From: Paramoeba atlantica
Lineage: Eukaryota > Discosea
Assembly (NCBI GenBank): GCA_977017575.1
Contig: CDRNVI010000004.1
Location: 186,001-250,000 of the forward strand
Length of the DNA stretch: 64,000 bases
Direction: 5' to 3'
This document shows positions 1 through 10,376 of the stretch, piece after piece; positions within the stretch are counted from its first letter, which is position 1, and each line of letters opens with the position of its first letter. The notes beneath the pieces were generated by a model, which saw only the letters and a list, made by a program, of their open reading frames with translations, had not been told where the DNA came from and made no database searches. The position numbers and the translations under genes were made by a program.

Positions 1-770
1 AGGAGCGACATACGAATTAAATGTATTGCCCATGGGCCACAGATGTGCCCCAGAACTAATGCACATGATCACAGCTGCTCTCGCAGGCGACCCCAATTAC
101 TGCAACAGAGAACAAAGCTTTACAACAAGTGCTTTGGATACATACATTGATGGATTTCGGTGTGCAGGGGATTACGATGCAGTCAAGAAGTTCGGAGATT
201 TTGTCGATAAAAGGGCGGTTTTAATTGGGGCAAAATATAAGGATGCAGAAGAAGAACCTAAAAAACAATACGTCTTTAATGGCGTGCACTATGATCCTCG
301 TACTGCGAAAGTTTGTCTGGCGCCAAAAATTATTCATCGGTTATCAAAAGATATCTACTTTGGAATTTCGTATGGACAGTTGGAGTCATCTGTAGGAAGA
401 TTACTTCACGCATCAATGGTTTTGGGGAAATCAATTCCGGAGCATCATTTTATATTTGAAGTTAGTAAGAAGGCGCATTAACGCTTTAAACCGTGATCTA
501 AAACTTTTGTACGAACTGAGCCCTCTGCCGTATGCCGCTCGGATGGATCTTCAGGAGTGGACCCAAAGTATGGTCCACAACACGCCCATTTACCCTCCCC
601 CACGCCCCGATACGGTCCCGCACTGCCATACACTTTTTACAGATGCTTCGTCGCACGGGTGGGGAGCAGTGTTGTATTTGGATCATGGACAGGTTGTGAT
701 CGCAGGTGACGAAAACTTTTTTCAATTAGTATTTTCAAAGCGTGAGGTTCACATCATTAGGATATAAATT
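1..770 (+). mobile_element. DIRS/VIPER-like element, RT and RNase H part (fossil)
   Basis: The window opens inside a reverse transcriptase. The palm block LPMGHRCAPELMH lies near base 30 and the catalytic-box region DTYIDGF near 148-168. A connection region follows, then the start of an RNase H (FTDASSHGWGAVLY, about 637-690). The sequence matches the RT of the DIRS-like elements at 2.9-5.9 kb and 50.8-56.5 kb, so it is the 3' half of a relative. DIRS-order elements (DIRS-1, Ngaro, kinetoplastid VIPER) carry RT-RNase H plus a tyrosine recombinase. The copy is cut by the window edge and by unrelated sequence on the right, and is broken (about two breaks). No terminal repeat is visible. Confidence 0.8.
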
Positions 771-1164
771 TACAATACGTTTTTTCATAATTAAAGAATT
801 CTATTTTTCTAAACGTACAAAAGGGAAGGGACAACCCTTTGTTCGTTTACAACAGGCATCATAATTCTTTTTTATTATTAGCAAAATCGACATCGAACTG
901 GCGTGCGGGATAAAAATTGTATAAGACTTGCGATCGGGTGGTCGCCGCCGAGGCTACCCGTTCGCTAGAGAATATGCAGTTCGATGGAAATATTGTTAAT
1001 GGGGTACCCCTTTTTGATTTTAGCATAAAACGCATGTTTTTGCAGAAAAGTGATGATATACTCAGAAGAGATCATAGCAATTTTATCGTACACAAAACAA
1101 ACTTGAAGACATTTAGTTTATTTAGTTCTACGTATTTTAGAGAATATGATCGACGAAGCGAAAT
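771..1164. other. No gene seen; short recurring motif
   Basis: AT-rich sequence between a DIRS fragment and a PAL copy. The open frame here matches nothing I recognise. A motif ending TACCCGTTCGCTAG (about 930-974) recurs in similar form near 13,955-13,992 and, more weakly, near 29,686-29,700, so it is probably part of a dispersed repeat. Confidence 0.5.
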
Positions 1165-1990
1165 TCTCACGGAAAGTTGTAGACTTTCGATCAGTACTCA
1201 TCGAAGGTGTTTTTGACTTTTTAACTTTTTCGTATTTTACTAAATTTTTGCGAAGGCCGAACTGTGAGCGTAGTCCTGGGACATAATAATATTTTTTGGC
1301 GACTCGTGCGCTGCAGCGCGCGGGTCGCGCACTGAGAACCTGCGTCTACCCCTTCCGCAGGATTGTCCAGAGGCAAGGCCCAACTGTGAGCGTAGCCCAC
1401 TTCTGGAGGCAAAAGCCCCCGTTTGCAAGCAAGGCCCAACTGTGAGCGTAGCCCTGGGACTTAATAATATTTTTACAACTACCTTGATAACAAATTTTAG
1501 TACTCATTCGTGGGAAGCAATTGGCGAAGCCCAACTACCTTGATAACAAATTTTAGCACCCATTTTCGCCGCGCGGGGGCCCCCGCGTGAGCGGGGGTGC
1601 GCGCGGCCGCGAAACGGCGAGGGCCCGCGTGAGCGGGCCTGAGCCGTACCCCGCCTAGGATTCCCCTGTGCGTCGTTAGTGGGAAGCAATTTGCGAAGCT
1701 CACTGAATTTCGTAGTTTTCGCTACGCAGGCGTTGTCAACTTATATAGTGAAGTGTAGGATACTGAACGCACGGAAAATGAAAATCAAAAAAAATTCTTG
1801 GGTGTTCCACAAAAGTCCTTGACTTCCACCGTAAATTTCCGTTCGTTGAGTACTCAACGAACGTACCCCCAACCCAAAATCTCTATTAGAGTCGCTCAAA
1901 AACGCTTCGATGAGTACTCATCGAAAGTTGTAGACTTTCGATGAGACTCAGGGAAAGTTGTAGACTTTCGATGAGTGCTCATCGAAGCTC
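1165..1990. mobile_element. PAL element, diverged copy 3 (palindrome-rich, unclassified)
   Basis: This is a non-coding block related to the two PAL copies at 49.5-50.8 kb and 54.7-56.1 kb. It shares the GC-rich palindromic core (about 1,565-1,650), the repeated unit AAGGCCCAACTGTGAGCGTA, the GTGGGAAGCAATT repeats, and the segment around 1,700-1,750. Its ends carry stacked short palindromes (CGATGAGTACTCATCG type) near 1,170-1,210 and 1,905-1,990, with a different core word from the other copies. It lacks the SL and LINE segment found inside them. It therefore represents either an older subfamily or the form before that segment was captured. No coding capacity is apparent. Confidence 0.65.
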
Positions 1991-2740
1991 CCCCCTACCC
2001 CAAAAACGACGCGATCACAGATTGTGGAGCCTGCGTCGCCGCACCAATAGGTGTCGGCACCTCGCCGTGGAAAGTGTTATTTGATTTCGCGTCATACGGG
2101 TATGCGCGATCGGGAAAACTTTTCAGCGAGAGAAATAGCAAGAAACCGCCGCAATGGCCGTTAGACCCGATGCCTGCGACGCGGTTAGATGTAAAATTAT
2201 TGAAAAACATAGCACGGGAAGAACATCTGGAAGCTCAGGCCGAGATTTTAAAATACTTAGAAAGTGAACATTTCAACAGTTTAGACTGTGCAAAAGCTAC
2301 ACCGGTTTATCGAGGTGAGTCCAAATATCTGTCCCCATTTTTAGACGACTTAGTGGAAAGTGGAATCTTGAAACCCCTACCGCGCCGAAAAGCAAAAATC
2401 TGGATATCAGCATTCCTAGTCCCGAAGCAGCGCAAACGAACCTTAAGGGCAATTCTGAATGCAATACCTCTGAATGACTTGCAGGAGATGGTGCCAGGGC
2501 CTTTAGATCTTCCGGGATTATCCAACATTGAAGATATGATTAGGACTCATGCGTTTTTCTGTGAAACTGATGGAAAGAGCTGGTACAACCAGTTCGCTCT
2601 TCCTCAGTTGGCATTACCATTTTTTGCTATCCGCATCTCTGGAAAAACATTAGCATGGGCTACGTTGCCAATGGGATGGAAGAGTTCCGCAAAGATTGCA
2701 CATGCTGCTACATCGATAACTTTTTTAAAAAAAAAATTTT
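1990..2740 (+). mobile_element. DIRS-type reverse transcriptase fragment, divergent family (fossil)
   Basis: An open stretch encodes the N-terminal half of an RT: SPFLDDLVESGILKPL, then ISAFLVPKQRKRTLRAILN, then the palm blocks FFCETDGKSWYNQF and LPMGWKSS. This order (fingers, D-containing palm block, LPMGW) is typical of DIRS/Ngaro and gypsy-type RTs. It is clearly different from the DIRS RT that starts at 5.3 kb, so it belongs to a second family. It starts at a PAL end and stops in a T/A homopolymer tract at about 2,728-2,760. Only a fragment remains. The next 130 bases hold no gene. Confidence 0.65.
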
Positions 2741-3033
2741 TTTTTAAATGCGAATATGGCTTTTCCAATCTCATCTCTAGTTTTTTTTTTGTAAACTTTT
2801 AGTGATAAAAGGGTCTGCCTTGCGCAAAAGGTGGGCAGAGTCGTAATATTTCATATCGTAAACTCATTATAGTTTACGGAGAGAATTGGTCGAATATAAT
2901 ATTGACATTCGTTTTCTACACCCCCCATGTATCCCCCTTGTGTAAATACGTTATGAAGTTTATTGTGGTAATCATACGTTTTGACATTTTTAGCTTCTTT
3001 TGATTATTCGCGACAGAAAACGTTTTTTTTTTC

Positions 3034-4209
3034 ATGCCAACTATCGACGCACCATCGACACGGGCGTTACGCTCTTCGCGAAGTTCCTCTCCTGTGCAGT
3101 CGCTCGAGCCTATCGAGCCGCTGACGCAACAGGAACTGAGTTTAGTATGTACGGTTGTACGGGAAAAGCTTATGTTAAAGCCAGGAAATCATCCCGTAAT
3201 GAAGGTGGAGGCTACGTTTCGGCGCAAGGATGACAGCGGGGCGGGTCGTCAGACTTTGTTTGGAAAGGTTCGAAAGGAGGACCTCGAATTATGGGCCGTA
3301 TGGGAGGATAAACCCAGCAAGGAGTATCCGTTTCCGCACCCCGAGCTTGATTACTACGCTGTTCAAGTTATTGACGATTCTCCGCCAGAGAGTAGTTCAG
3401 CGAGTAGTTCTAATCCTTCAACGAGTAGTTCAAATCCGACTCAAGTGGCTCTACATTGACATCTGGTCGGCCGCCGGGCCCACTGCACGACGAGGCTTTT
3501 TCGAATCGTAACGATTTGGCCGGAGGACGATCTATTGGTGTACCGCTCGTTTCGACATCAGAAAGTCCCTCAGATGGAGCCCCACTGCTCGTCGACCCGA
3601 ACGCCCTGAATCCTTATGAGCCCCTTACGTTCGGTCCATGGATAAAAGCAGTTGACGATGATGGTTTCCGAACACGCGACCTGATTTTGGATTGCGCCCG
3701 AATTTGGATTGCGTATAAATCAAATATACGATCGAGCTTTCGTAAAACAGCAAGAACGGATTTTCAACACAGTGTTTTGCAAGTGGTTGATTTGTGCGCG
3801 CCTTACTCCGCAGTGGAACCAGGGTGTGTATCTGGAGATGGGACGTGGAATTATACAGACCATGCGGGACGCATATTGGCGCGCGCGCCGTGTCGATGTG
3901 GAGTTAGTGCATCAGAAATTGGAGAAGGATGTACGTCCGGAGGACAAGTTCTACCATCATGTGAGTGACCAGTTAGCTGATCGGCAGAAACAATATGCCC
4001 GTTATCAATCGTTTGCCGGTTCACCTCCTGCATTGGCAACGCGCCCCTCGCCTGGACAGACACGGCCGACTGGTTTCCCCCAACGACGGACTTTTCTATG
4101 TTTTGGATGCAGATCCCCGGACCACATGTGGCGTAATTGTCCGAAGCGCTTTCAGCAGGATTTTCGGGCGCGGGTGGCTGGCCCTGCTCCGGGCAGCAAG
4201 AGTTTATGA
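3034..4209 (+). pseudogene. DIRS-like gag (fossil)
   Basis: This is homologous along its length to the intact 373-aa gag at 51,004. Shared blocks are QQELSLVCTV.REKL near the N-terminus, WAVWEDKPSKEYPFPHP, DPNALNPYEPLTFGPWI, and the C-terminal zinc knuckle CFGCRSPDHMWRNCPKRF (CX2CX4HX4C, about 4,100-4,150). Gag binds the element RNA and forms the particle for reverse transcription. A serine-rich linker replaces part of the middle region. The copy is broken. Confidence 0.8.
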
Positions 4210-5294
4210 CTATCTCCCAAACGGCCAGTTCACAAATTTGCTTCAAAAGGAAAAGTGTGTCTATAATATCGCAAGCCCCAAAGAGGAGGAGAGTAGAAAT
4301 GGGAAATTTAGATGTTCGGGATGTGCAGTGCTTAAAGGGGAGATCAGTGAGCTCAGAGAGTATATACGGCGGCACGTTGAGTCTGCAGGCTGCGTCTCCG
4401 GTGCGGTTCCAGTTAATCAAGCTGTTGTTGGGTGTGGCGTGTCTAACTCCGGAAATTCAAGTTGCGTTGGACGCCATGGGGGAGATGTGGAGCACGGTGA
4501 CGTGGACAGCTCGCGCACGGCTTTGGGAACGACTGACAGCGTATTGCCACTGGAAAGAAATAGAGGTAACACCTATTCACGCAGTCACTTTCATTGCAAG
4601 TTTGCCGATACGTATCCAAGGAAAATTAGCGTACGCCAGAAGTCTTGCTGCAATACTGAATCTGGCGGGAAAGGACACCAACCCTCTTCGGTTTTACGTG
4701 AAGTCACTGATGTCGGAGGGGGCGAGCGAGCCGATTCGGCATATGACGCCGTTGACTCCGGAGACGCTTCATCAACTGTGGAATCACCTTCCGGACGACG
4801 AAAAACATACTGTTCTGCTTTGCTGGAAGGCGGCCAGCCGATGGGCCGAAACCTCCGTATTAACAAGGGACAAGTTTCACGAATTGACGCCGACAAGGAT
4901 TGTGATATGGTGGGGACGCCAAACGAAGACGTCTCGGTTCAATCCGTACCGCCCGTCTATGTATACTGTAGTAGAAGGACCGGGGACAGATCTACTGGCG
5001 GCATACGTATCAAACCTCGGGAGGTTTCAGCCGATGTCTCGCGCATCAGTCTCAAACGTGGATCGGAGAATCCGCCACATACTAGGGGAGGGGTTCGGAA
5101 CTCATTCAGCAAAACGTGGAGCGATAACCCAGCTCTTTGCCGAGGTGGTCAAAGGGAATGCAGCGCTCGAGGACGTTCAGAGGTTAGCAAAACACCAATC
5201 ACTCGAGTCCCTGCTAAGATACAATGCGGATCCAGTGACTACAGCCTTAGCGCTTGGTACCCAAAAAGCGACGTCCAAGCTACAGATATTATGA
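4137..5294 (+). CDS. DIRS-like tyrosine recombinase (part of a fossil element)
   Basis: A 385-codon open frame overlaps the gag 3' end. An NLS-like PKRRRVE lies near residue 50. The recombinase fold follows: an N-terminal SAM-like helical part (LDAMGEMWS... LAYARSLAAILN), catalytic Arg in WKAASRWAETSVL, the HxxR box GTHSAKRGAI, and the C-terminal nucleophile region LAKHQSLESLLRYN, whose Tyr is the likely nucleophile. Enzymes of this class join circular cDNA into DNA in DIRS-order elements. The same DNA is open in the RT frame as well, as it is in element C, so the two products overlap. The true start is uncertain because the frame runs back into gag. Confidence 0.8.
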   Translation: MSEALSAGFSGAGGWPCSGQQEFMTISQTASSQICFKRKSVSIISQAPKRRRVEMGNLDVRDVQCLKGRSVSSESIYGGTLSLQAASPVRFQLIKLLLGVACLTPEIQVALDAMGEMWSTVTWTARARLWERLTAYCHWKEIEVTPIHAVTFIASLPIRIQGKLAYARSLAAILNLAGKDTNPLRFYVKSLMSEGASEPIRHMTPLTPETLHQLWNHLPDDEKHTVLLCWKAASRWAETSVLTRDKFHELTPTRIVIWWGRQTKTSRFNPYRPSMYTVVEGPGTDLLAAYVSNLGRFQPMSRASVSNVDRRIRHILGEGFGTHSAKRGAITQLFAEVVKGNAALEDVQRLAKHQSLESLLRYNADPVTTALALGTQKATSKLQIL

Positions 5295-5905
5295 GTCCAG
5301 AAGATGTTTTTCGCAAGTTTCTTGAGGAATTTCCGCATGAAAAAGTCCGCCATACGATTACACGTACGCGTCGCACCTCAAAGGTAGCTTCACCGAAGGA
5401 TTTCAACATACCTCTGCATATTAAGAAGGGGATTCCTCGCATGCAAGTGCATAGTGTACGGAACATGATGAACGAGACGACACAGGAACGGTTCGATGAG
5501 ACATGGGCTACATTACTACGTTTACCAGAACAACCATCTCGGGTGCCCGTCTACCGTTCTTTCCTGCCCCAATCTGACGTAAAGCAACTCATCGATGCAG
5601 GTTTCGTCACAAAGGTGAGTGACATGGCGAAAAGGGATCGCCCGACAATGGACTGGGTGTTACCATTCACAGTAATAGAGCCTACAGAGGATGGGACCGG
5701 TGAACGGAGGAGGTTTATAGCGTGGACAAAGCAAGACAACGATCGGATCAAGGGTGAATATGACCCGTATGTACCTGTGAAGCACGCGGCGTACTATCTT
5801 CACCGAGCAAAGGAGGAGAGCGCGGTAAACCGGGACCTGGCCTGCGGATTTTGGCAAGTGGAGATACCCGTGGAGAGTCGTCAGAAATTTCGCTTTACTG
5901 ATCAA
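5290..5905 (+). pseudogene. DIRS-like reverse transcriptase, N-terminal half (fossil)
   Basis: The frame runs from the end of the recombinase: SPEDVFRKFLEEFPHEKVRHT, then FLPQSDVKQLIDAGFVTKVS, DWVLPFTVIEPTE, RRRFIAWTKQDND and RDLACGFWQVEIP (palm block with its Asp). It is close to residues 395-592 of the frame at 52,044. The RT copies the element RNA. It ends at the junction with the A2 LINE, so only the fingers and start of the palm are present. Confidence 0.75.
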
Positions 5906-5907
5906 AA

Positions 5908-6760
5908 CTAAAAAGAGAGACCATCAGTGTCCGGTACCAGGAAACTGCGTAGCTGTGAGAAGACAATGCTTCCATTCAGCTCCTGTAGATGCAGCCTGAA
6001 ATCGTTCGCAACCTTCTTCCTGTCTACGCCGCAACAGTCCGCTAGAGTGCCCAACAGAGTGCGAGTGTTGAGGTGCAGGCTCCCACTGGAGAAGACTGGG
6101 ACGCATGCGAATTGATCTGCGGGAATAAGTCCTGATTTTACGTACTTGCTTTGTTTTCGATTGAAGACATCTCTCCGAGCATCATCTCCGAGCTGAGGGG
6201 ATAATTTGGCGCTCAAGAACGGCATGTTTTGCTGCGTCGTACGCGGATTGTCTAAGAGGAAAAGTTGCTCTTAATCCGAGCCCACCTTGTTTTATGGGCA
6301 GTCTCGCAAGGTCAATTTAGTCCGCACTGAGAGGTCCGAACCATACTTTTAAGACGTCTTCAACTTTTTGGTCAAATGATTCTGCCAAGGCTCGCGTTGT
6401 GTCAGGGTGGTGCACTTGGATGTGGAATCGGTGGCTAACATTAACACACTTGGAGAGGATTAACATTGATGCATTGTTGGCACCCATTCTTGTCAGCCTC
6501 CGGAAGATCGTGGCGTGCTTCCCTAGGGAGGCTAGCAGCTGATTACTGATCGTGTCGTCATCTCCTATATAGGCTCCCAGTGTTTTTACTGCCTTGTGTT
6601 CTTCCCGAACGCCTGCTGTCGCTAATTACTTGGGTATGGCGTGTTGTTGTCCTCCAAACCAGATGCATTTTTCGGTATTGACTTCAATCTTTTTCCCTCG
6701 GAGGAGGACGCACAGACGAAGGTATGCCTTTTCAAGGCTGTCGGAATCCGTCGATGACAT
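5908..6760 (-). pseudogene. A2 LINE: RT thumb region joined to C-terminal tail
   Basis: Read on the minus strand, the part from 6,760 down gives RT-thumb sequence like other A2 copies (KCIWFGG, then VKTLGAYIGDDD, then LSKCVNVSHRFHIQVHHPD and LARLPIKQGGLGL). At about 6,225 the frame changes and jumps to the far C-terminus (RKQSKYVKSGLIPADQFACV, then LHLQELNGSIVFSQLRSFL, stop at 5,908). Other A2 copies have roughly 200 residues between these points: the CPGC...H...C...KH knuckle and the SGPDL endonuclease core. This copy has lost them in one deletion. A further stop lies in the thumb region, so it cannot be functional. Confidence 0.75.
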
Positions 6761-6773
6761 ATTAATATCATCG

Positions 6774-7204
6774 GTGCGGTGCGGGCGTAGTTGGTAGACG
6801 GTGGGCCTTACAACCTGCAGGTTGTGGGTTCGATTCCCGCTATCGACAAAACTCGCAACCTGGCGGCCTCACTACAAAGGGGAAGCGATCAGGAGTGCCT
6901 TCAAGGCCCACACCCAACCCCGCTCCCCTGGAGGACCGACCCGGAACCGCCGAGCTGAACCAGGCTCCAGCGCAGCCGATAAATTGTGAGCTGCTTACGC
7001 AAAGGAGGCTTGAGACACAGCCTACACGATGCACCGGGGTGGACGCCCGTCCTGGTAGCTACGGTTGGGTAGCCGTGCTCGGGCCGCAAGGCGTCGAGTG
7101 CCGTCTGGGAAGGGGGTAGCAAGACAATGAAGGTCGGTGACCTGAGGCTCTACCCTAACGGTTGGCGCTGCAGAGCCCTCCGTGTCTTCTTCTTCTTCTT
7201 CTTC
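6774..7204 (+). mobile_element. tRNA-derived SINE with 14-bp target duplication
   Basis: TATTAATATCATCG occurs at 6,760-6,773 and again at 7,205-7,218, flanking a 431-bp insert. The insert opens with a tRNA-like head: an A-box-like TAGTTGGTAGACGG near 6,789 and a perfect B box GGTTCGATTCC near 6,829-6,839, with a partly pairing T arm. It closes with a (TTC)n tail at about 7,186-7,204. Pol III-transcribed SINEs have exactly this layout and depend on a LINE for movement. The middle shares phrases with the SINE at 14,335 (CCTCACT, GGAGGACCG, GTTAGCCGTG-like). It landed just after the YIDDIN box of the A2 RT, so the target duplication repeats part of that catalytic box. Confidence 0.85.
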
Positions 7205-8623
7205 TATTAATATCATCGATGTAGGCGTGTATTTTCAGCATTGGGAATTCCTGGATGAGTGTTTCGAGGATTGGTTGAAGGAAAGAACAGAACAATAGCG
7301 TTGACATTGGCGAACCTTGCCTCACTCCGGACTCGCTATGGACCACACCGCTGAGTTGGCCACGTGAACCGTAGAAAAGCAACTCGGTTGGTTCAGCGTA
7401 TTCGGCTCCGAATAGTCGATGAAACGGTCGTAAAGTTGCAAAGCCGAAAACCGCTTTGGCGATTTCATCTCTGGAAGGCGCGTTGAACGCGTTTCTGAGG
7501 TCTATGCTCAAAATCGCGTGACCTTGTTCATAAAGACTTCTGAGTTCATGTACCACTCTTTCGCACCCTGATTTTGACAAAATTCCTTGTTGCGAGGGTT
7601 GAAAAAGGGATTGGAGCGTTCCTTCGTATCTTTGAAACAAGACCAGTTCTGCAAGCTTTAGCAGTGTTTCGCCTATTGCAATTGGACGTACTCCGCCATT
7701 TTTCTTTGGTATGGCAACTAATCGTGCACGCTTTACTCGGATCATGACATCTTTTCCCAACATTCCGTTGACCAGGTCTGCTCCATATGACAGAAAGATC
7801 GGCAGCAAACCTCATCGTCCAATAAGATTTTGAGAACGGTGTCTGTCATACCTGTGGGGCCCGGGGTGGCTCCCTTGGATAGTCGCCGCCCAGCGCTCCT
7901 CAGTTCTTCTGTAGAAACACTTGTGAGGAAAGGGGCGTCAGAGGGAACCCGTATGTTGGAAGCGTTCTTCGGATGGAGAAGCTCCAGTTTTTCGAGAGTT
8001 TCTGAGTCGCTAAGGCGATTCGGACGCGTTTCTTGGTCTAAGACTTTGGTCGCTTTGCTGGAGCAGCCTTCACGAATGAGTCTAAAGGACTTTTTGATTG
8101 CTCTTTGATCTTGCTTTTCTTCATACGAGACCGCGTTGTCGGAGTCTTCGAGTTGGATCGGTCGACGACGTCTTCGTTTGCTGGACGCTTGCCTATCCGC
8201 TGCGAGCGAAAATTTACATGCCGAGAGGACCTTATGCCACGTGCGGTTGCGATCGAGCTCGTCACTTTCAGCATATTCTCGTACTATGTCGCGGAAGATG
8301 GCGACGACACAAGGGATGAAATCTGCTTCAATCGTCTTCTGTGTAGGCAGAGGGTCGTAGTCTAGATCCATCTCGGTATGTTCGATTTGGCTTCTTGGGT
8401 TATGCTCTACACGAGGCGTGTCTCCAGGTCCCCGGTTCAACCACGAGAGGCGGAAAATGCGAACGTTCGGATGCGGGGGTAAAAAGCCATCAAATTTATT
8501 TCCAGTTGTGTATCCAAGAAATCCTTCGTAGGTAACTGACAGTTTGGTGCGTCCTTGCCGGGTGGAGGTTTTCGTCACTACTCCTTTGGATACATTGAGG
8601 GTTGGCTGTTGGTCGAAGGTCCA
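7205..8623 (-). pseudogene. A2 LINE: pre-RT region and RT fingers/palm
   Basis: Homologous to the A2 frame at 43.6-45.2 kb. Going 5' to 3' on the minus strand: a basic linker KRRRRRPIQLED, the pre-RT block GATPGPTGMTD, then RARLVAIPKKNGGVRPIAIG, DLRNAFNAPSRDEIAK (palm Asp), GVRQGSPMSTLLF and HAYIDDIN, where the SINE enters. The reading frame shifts once between about 7,742 and 7,808. The RT primes cDNA synthesis on the nicked target (target-primed reverse transcription). The upstream end continues across the R insertion into 9,428-10,376. Confidence 0.8.
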
Positions 8624-9427
8624 CAGTTCTACACCTTTATACCGACGCCTCAGTTAGTTCTGGTTACATCGGAAAGATTGGAATTGGGATTGTTGAAGTT
8701 CAGTGTGGCCATGAAGTGGCTAGTTCTACTGTTTGTAAGGAGATTCTTGGCACACCATCGCCAGAAAGAGCGGAATTTTATGCGGCACTACTAGCTATTC
8801 AGAGAGCACCCAAAGTTGAGGGTACAATCGTACTGCATACGGATTCGTGGATAGTATGGCATTTTATACGCAATACGCGGCGAAAGTATTACCTAATAGG
8901 ATACAATGGCCTTCCAAACAGCGACATTTATTGGGATTTAGGTGGTGCAATAAAGACCTTAGAGGAGAATGGCGTCAAATTCTACGTGATTAAAGTAAAG
9001 GGGCATTGCGGCAACCCATACAACGATAAGTGTGACACGTTGGCAAAGACAGCTCTTTTCGGCGTTCTTTCAGAGAAAAGGCGCAAGACCTCGGCTACTA
9101 CACTAGAACGGCACTTATCACAGCATTGCCCCGCGCCTGGCTCACAATTAAGTACCGCCGCGAACCGCACCAAGAAAGGTAGACCACGAGACGCGACCTC
9201 ATAACGCGGAAAAATATCCCCTTTGACGGAAACCAAGATGGGACAATAAAATCCAGTGTACGCAAGGTGCTGTGTGTTTCGCTTTCGAAGCGCACCGAGT
9301 ACGAGGCAATCGACGTGAAAACGAAATCAGTTGGAGAGTTAGATGATGAATGTATTGAGCGTAAATACAGATAGATATTTAACTAACGCCCTATTCCGGG
9401 GCTTAGTGTAAAGTGAGTGAGTGAGTG
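8624..9427 (+). mobile_element. R-type LINE 3' fragment with RNase H, 7-bp target duplication
   Basis: AGGTCCA occurs at 8,617-8,623 and 9,428-9,434. The 804-bp insert between them is a 5'-truncated LINE in sense orientation. It encodes an RNase HI domain (8,624-9,204): LYTDASVSSG (first Asp), ERAEFYAALLAI (Glu), LHTDSWIVWHF (second Asp) and GHCGNPYNDKCDTLAK (terminal Asp region). A roughly 220-bp 3' UTR follows, then a (GTGA)n tail at about 9,410-9,427. LINEs with C-terminal RNase H include the kinetoplastid ingi clade. I cannot assign the clade from this fragment. It split the A2 element at a WT(F) codon position that reads through when one target copy is removed. Confidence 0.8.
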
Positions 9428-10376
9428 AGGTCCATGCGGCGATGAATTCTTCACCCACCTTAGCATGACGTATCAGTTCTATAATTTCCTCGGAGGGGAT
9501 TGGGAAGTTAATTCTGGGATCTATCCCTCTTTCGAAACCTTGCAAAACGTCTTCCGCAAAGAATGTGTTTGAGGGCTGTCCACTCAGATCGACATTTATA
9601 TCAGAAGCAGCTCCGCAATCGTGAAAGATTTCGTCTTCGCCAACACCTAGAGCATGCCCCTCTGCGTCAATGGCTGATGGTGGTGTTGGGGTTTCCAACG
9701 TTGGGGCTCCAACGTTGGTTTCCAACGTTGGGGCTTCAACATCATTGACTTTCTCGGTCGCGATCGAAGTTTTGCTGCAGACCTCTGAAGACAGCGAATC
9801 TTCTGGGAGACGGGTTGTTGGGATGTTTTGCTTCGAGTTTGAGTCGGCATCTTTGCTGACCAGGGCGAGCTTGCCGCGGTGTTTGAAGAAGTTGAGAGAA
9901 AGGTTGGATCCTTTAATTTTTATGCTGTTGGAGAGTTGCGGGGGCGGTGGAGGAGGCGGAGGATTCGAAGGTGACGGCGGCGGAAGGTGCGGAAGAGGCG
10001 GCGGAAGAGGAGTAGGAAGGGGAGGAGGAGATGGCCGTGGAGGGTGCGAGGGCCGCGAATGTACGGGAGGCGGTGGGGTCGATGGCGGCGGTGGCGGCGG
10101 TGGCGGCGGTGGCGGCGGAATGGTCGGTGGAATGGGCGGCGGAATGGGCGGCGGAAGAGGAGTCGGAAGGGGAGGAGGAGATGGCCGTGGAGGGTGCGAG
10201 GGCCGCGAAAGTGCGGGAGGCGGCGGCGGCGATAGCGGCGATGGCGGTGGTGGCGGCGGCGGCGCTGGCGGTGCCTCTGGTAGTCCCTCCTCGGGTGGTT
10301 TCTTTTTCCGGCGGGACGGTGGCAGCGGCACCCGTTCGAAGCAGCGGAACGACACCCGTGTCGCGCCAGACGCGTA
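9428..10376 (-). pseudogene. A2 LINE N-terminal region, Pro-rich
   Basis: The minus-strand frame has a proline-dense segment (about 9,930-10,300, long PPPPP runs) followed by SIKIKGSNLSLNFFKHR, an acidic linker and FPIPSEEIIELIRHAKVGEE. The last block matches the A2 copy at 45.1 kb, and the first residues match the family start TRSRAKDTGVAPV in a shifted frame. This region is probably the nucleic-acid-binding N-terminus of the A2 polyprotein. At least one frameshift separates the start from the rest. The sequence is very GC-rich, so the Gly- and Ala-rich plus-strand frames over it are shadows. Confidence 0.7.

Larger units (their letters stand above)
2868..5905 (+). mobile_element. DIRS/VIPER-like element A (fossil, 3' truncated)
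   Basis: The layout is: a leader conserved with the other gag-bearing copies (AGTTTACGGAGAGAATT near 2,871), gag with a zinc knuckle, tyrosine recombinase, then the first half of RT. It resembles kinetoplastid VIPER and other DIRS-order elements, which integrate by a tyrosine recombinase rather than a DDE integrase. The RT stops where the 3' end of a minus-strand A2 LINE abuts at about 5,905. The element is broken, with a few breaks in gag and a lost 3' half. Its recombinase frame is still open, and it is clearly diverged from element C at 50.8 kb, so it is not the youngest copy. Confidence 0.8.
5905..10376 (-). mobile_element. REL LINE of family A2, nested and degraded
   Basis: One minus-strand A2 copy can be followed from a Pro-rich N-terminus (9,428-10,376) through RT (6,240-8,623) to the C-terminus (5,908-6,225). 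Two later insertions split it: a SINE at 6,774-7,204 with a 14-bp target duplication, and an R LINE at 8,624-9,427 with a 7-bp duplication. A2 elements belong to the LINE class that uses a restriction-like endonuclease (CRE/SLACS and R2 are named members). The copy has at least one frameshift and an internal deletion that removed the zinc-binding domain and endonuclease core. Its 5' end abuts an A1 fragment and its 3' end a DIRS RT, so flanking DNA was rearranged or lost. Confidence 0.75.

Noticed and set aside
917-1216. 99-codon open frame as a gene
   Set aside because: It runs over repeated non-coding motifs and the palindromes of a PAL end, with no homology I recognise.
6778-6846. A tRNA gene with good A and B boxes
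   Set aside because: The T arm pairs but the acceptor and anticodon arms do not form, and the sequence is the head of a 431-bp insert with target duplications and a (TTC)n tail, so it is a SINE.
9930-10300. Host proline-rich protein, or Gly/Ala-rich protein on the plus strand
   Set aside because: The minus-strand Pro-rich frame is continuous with recognisable A2 N-terminal sequence; the plus-strand frames are shadows of the same GC-rich repeat.
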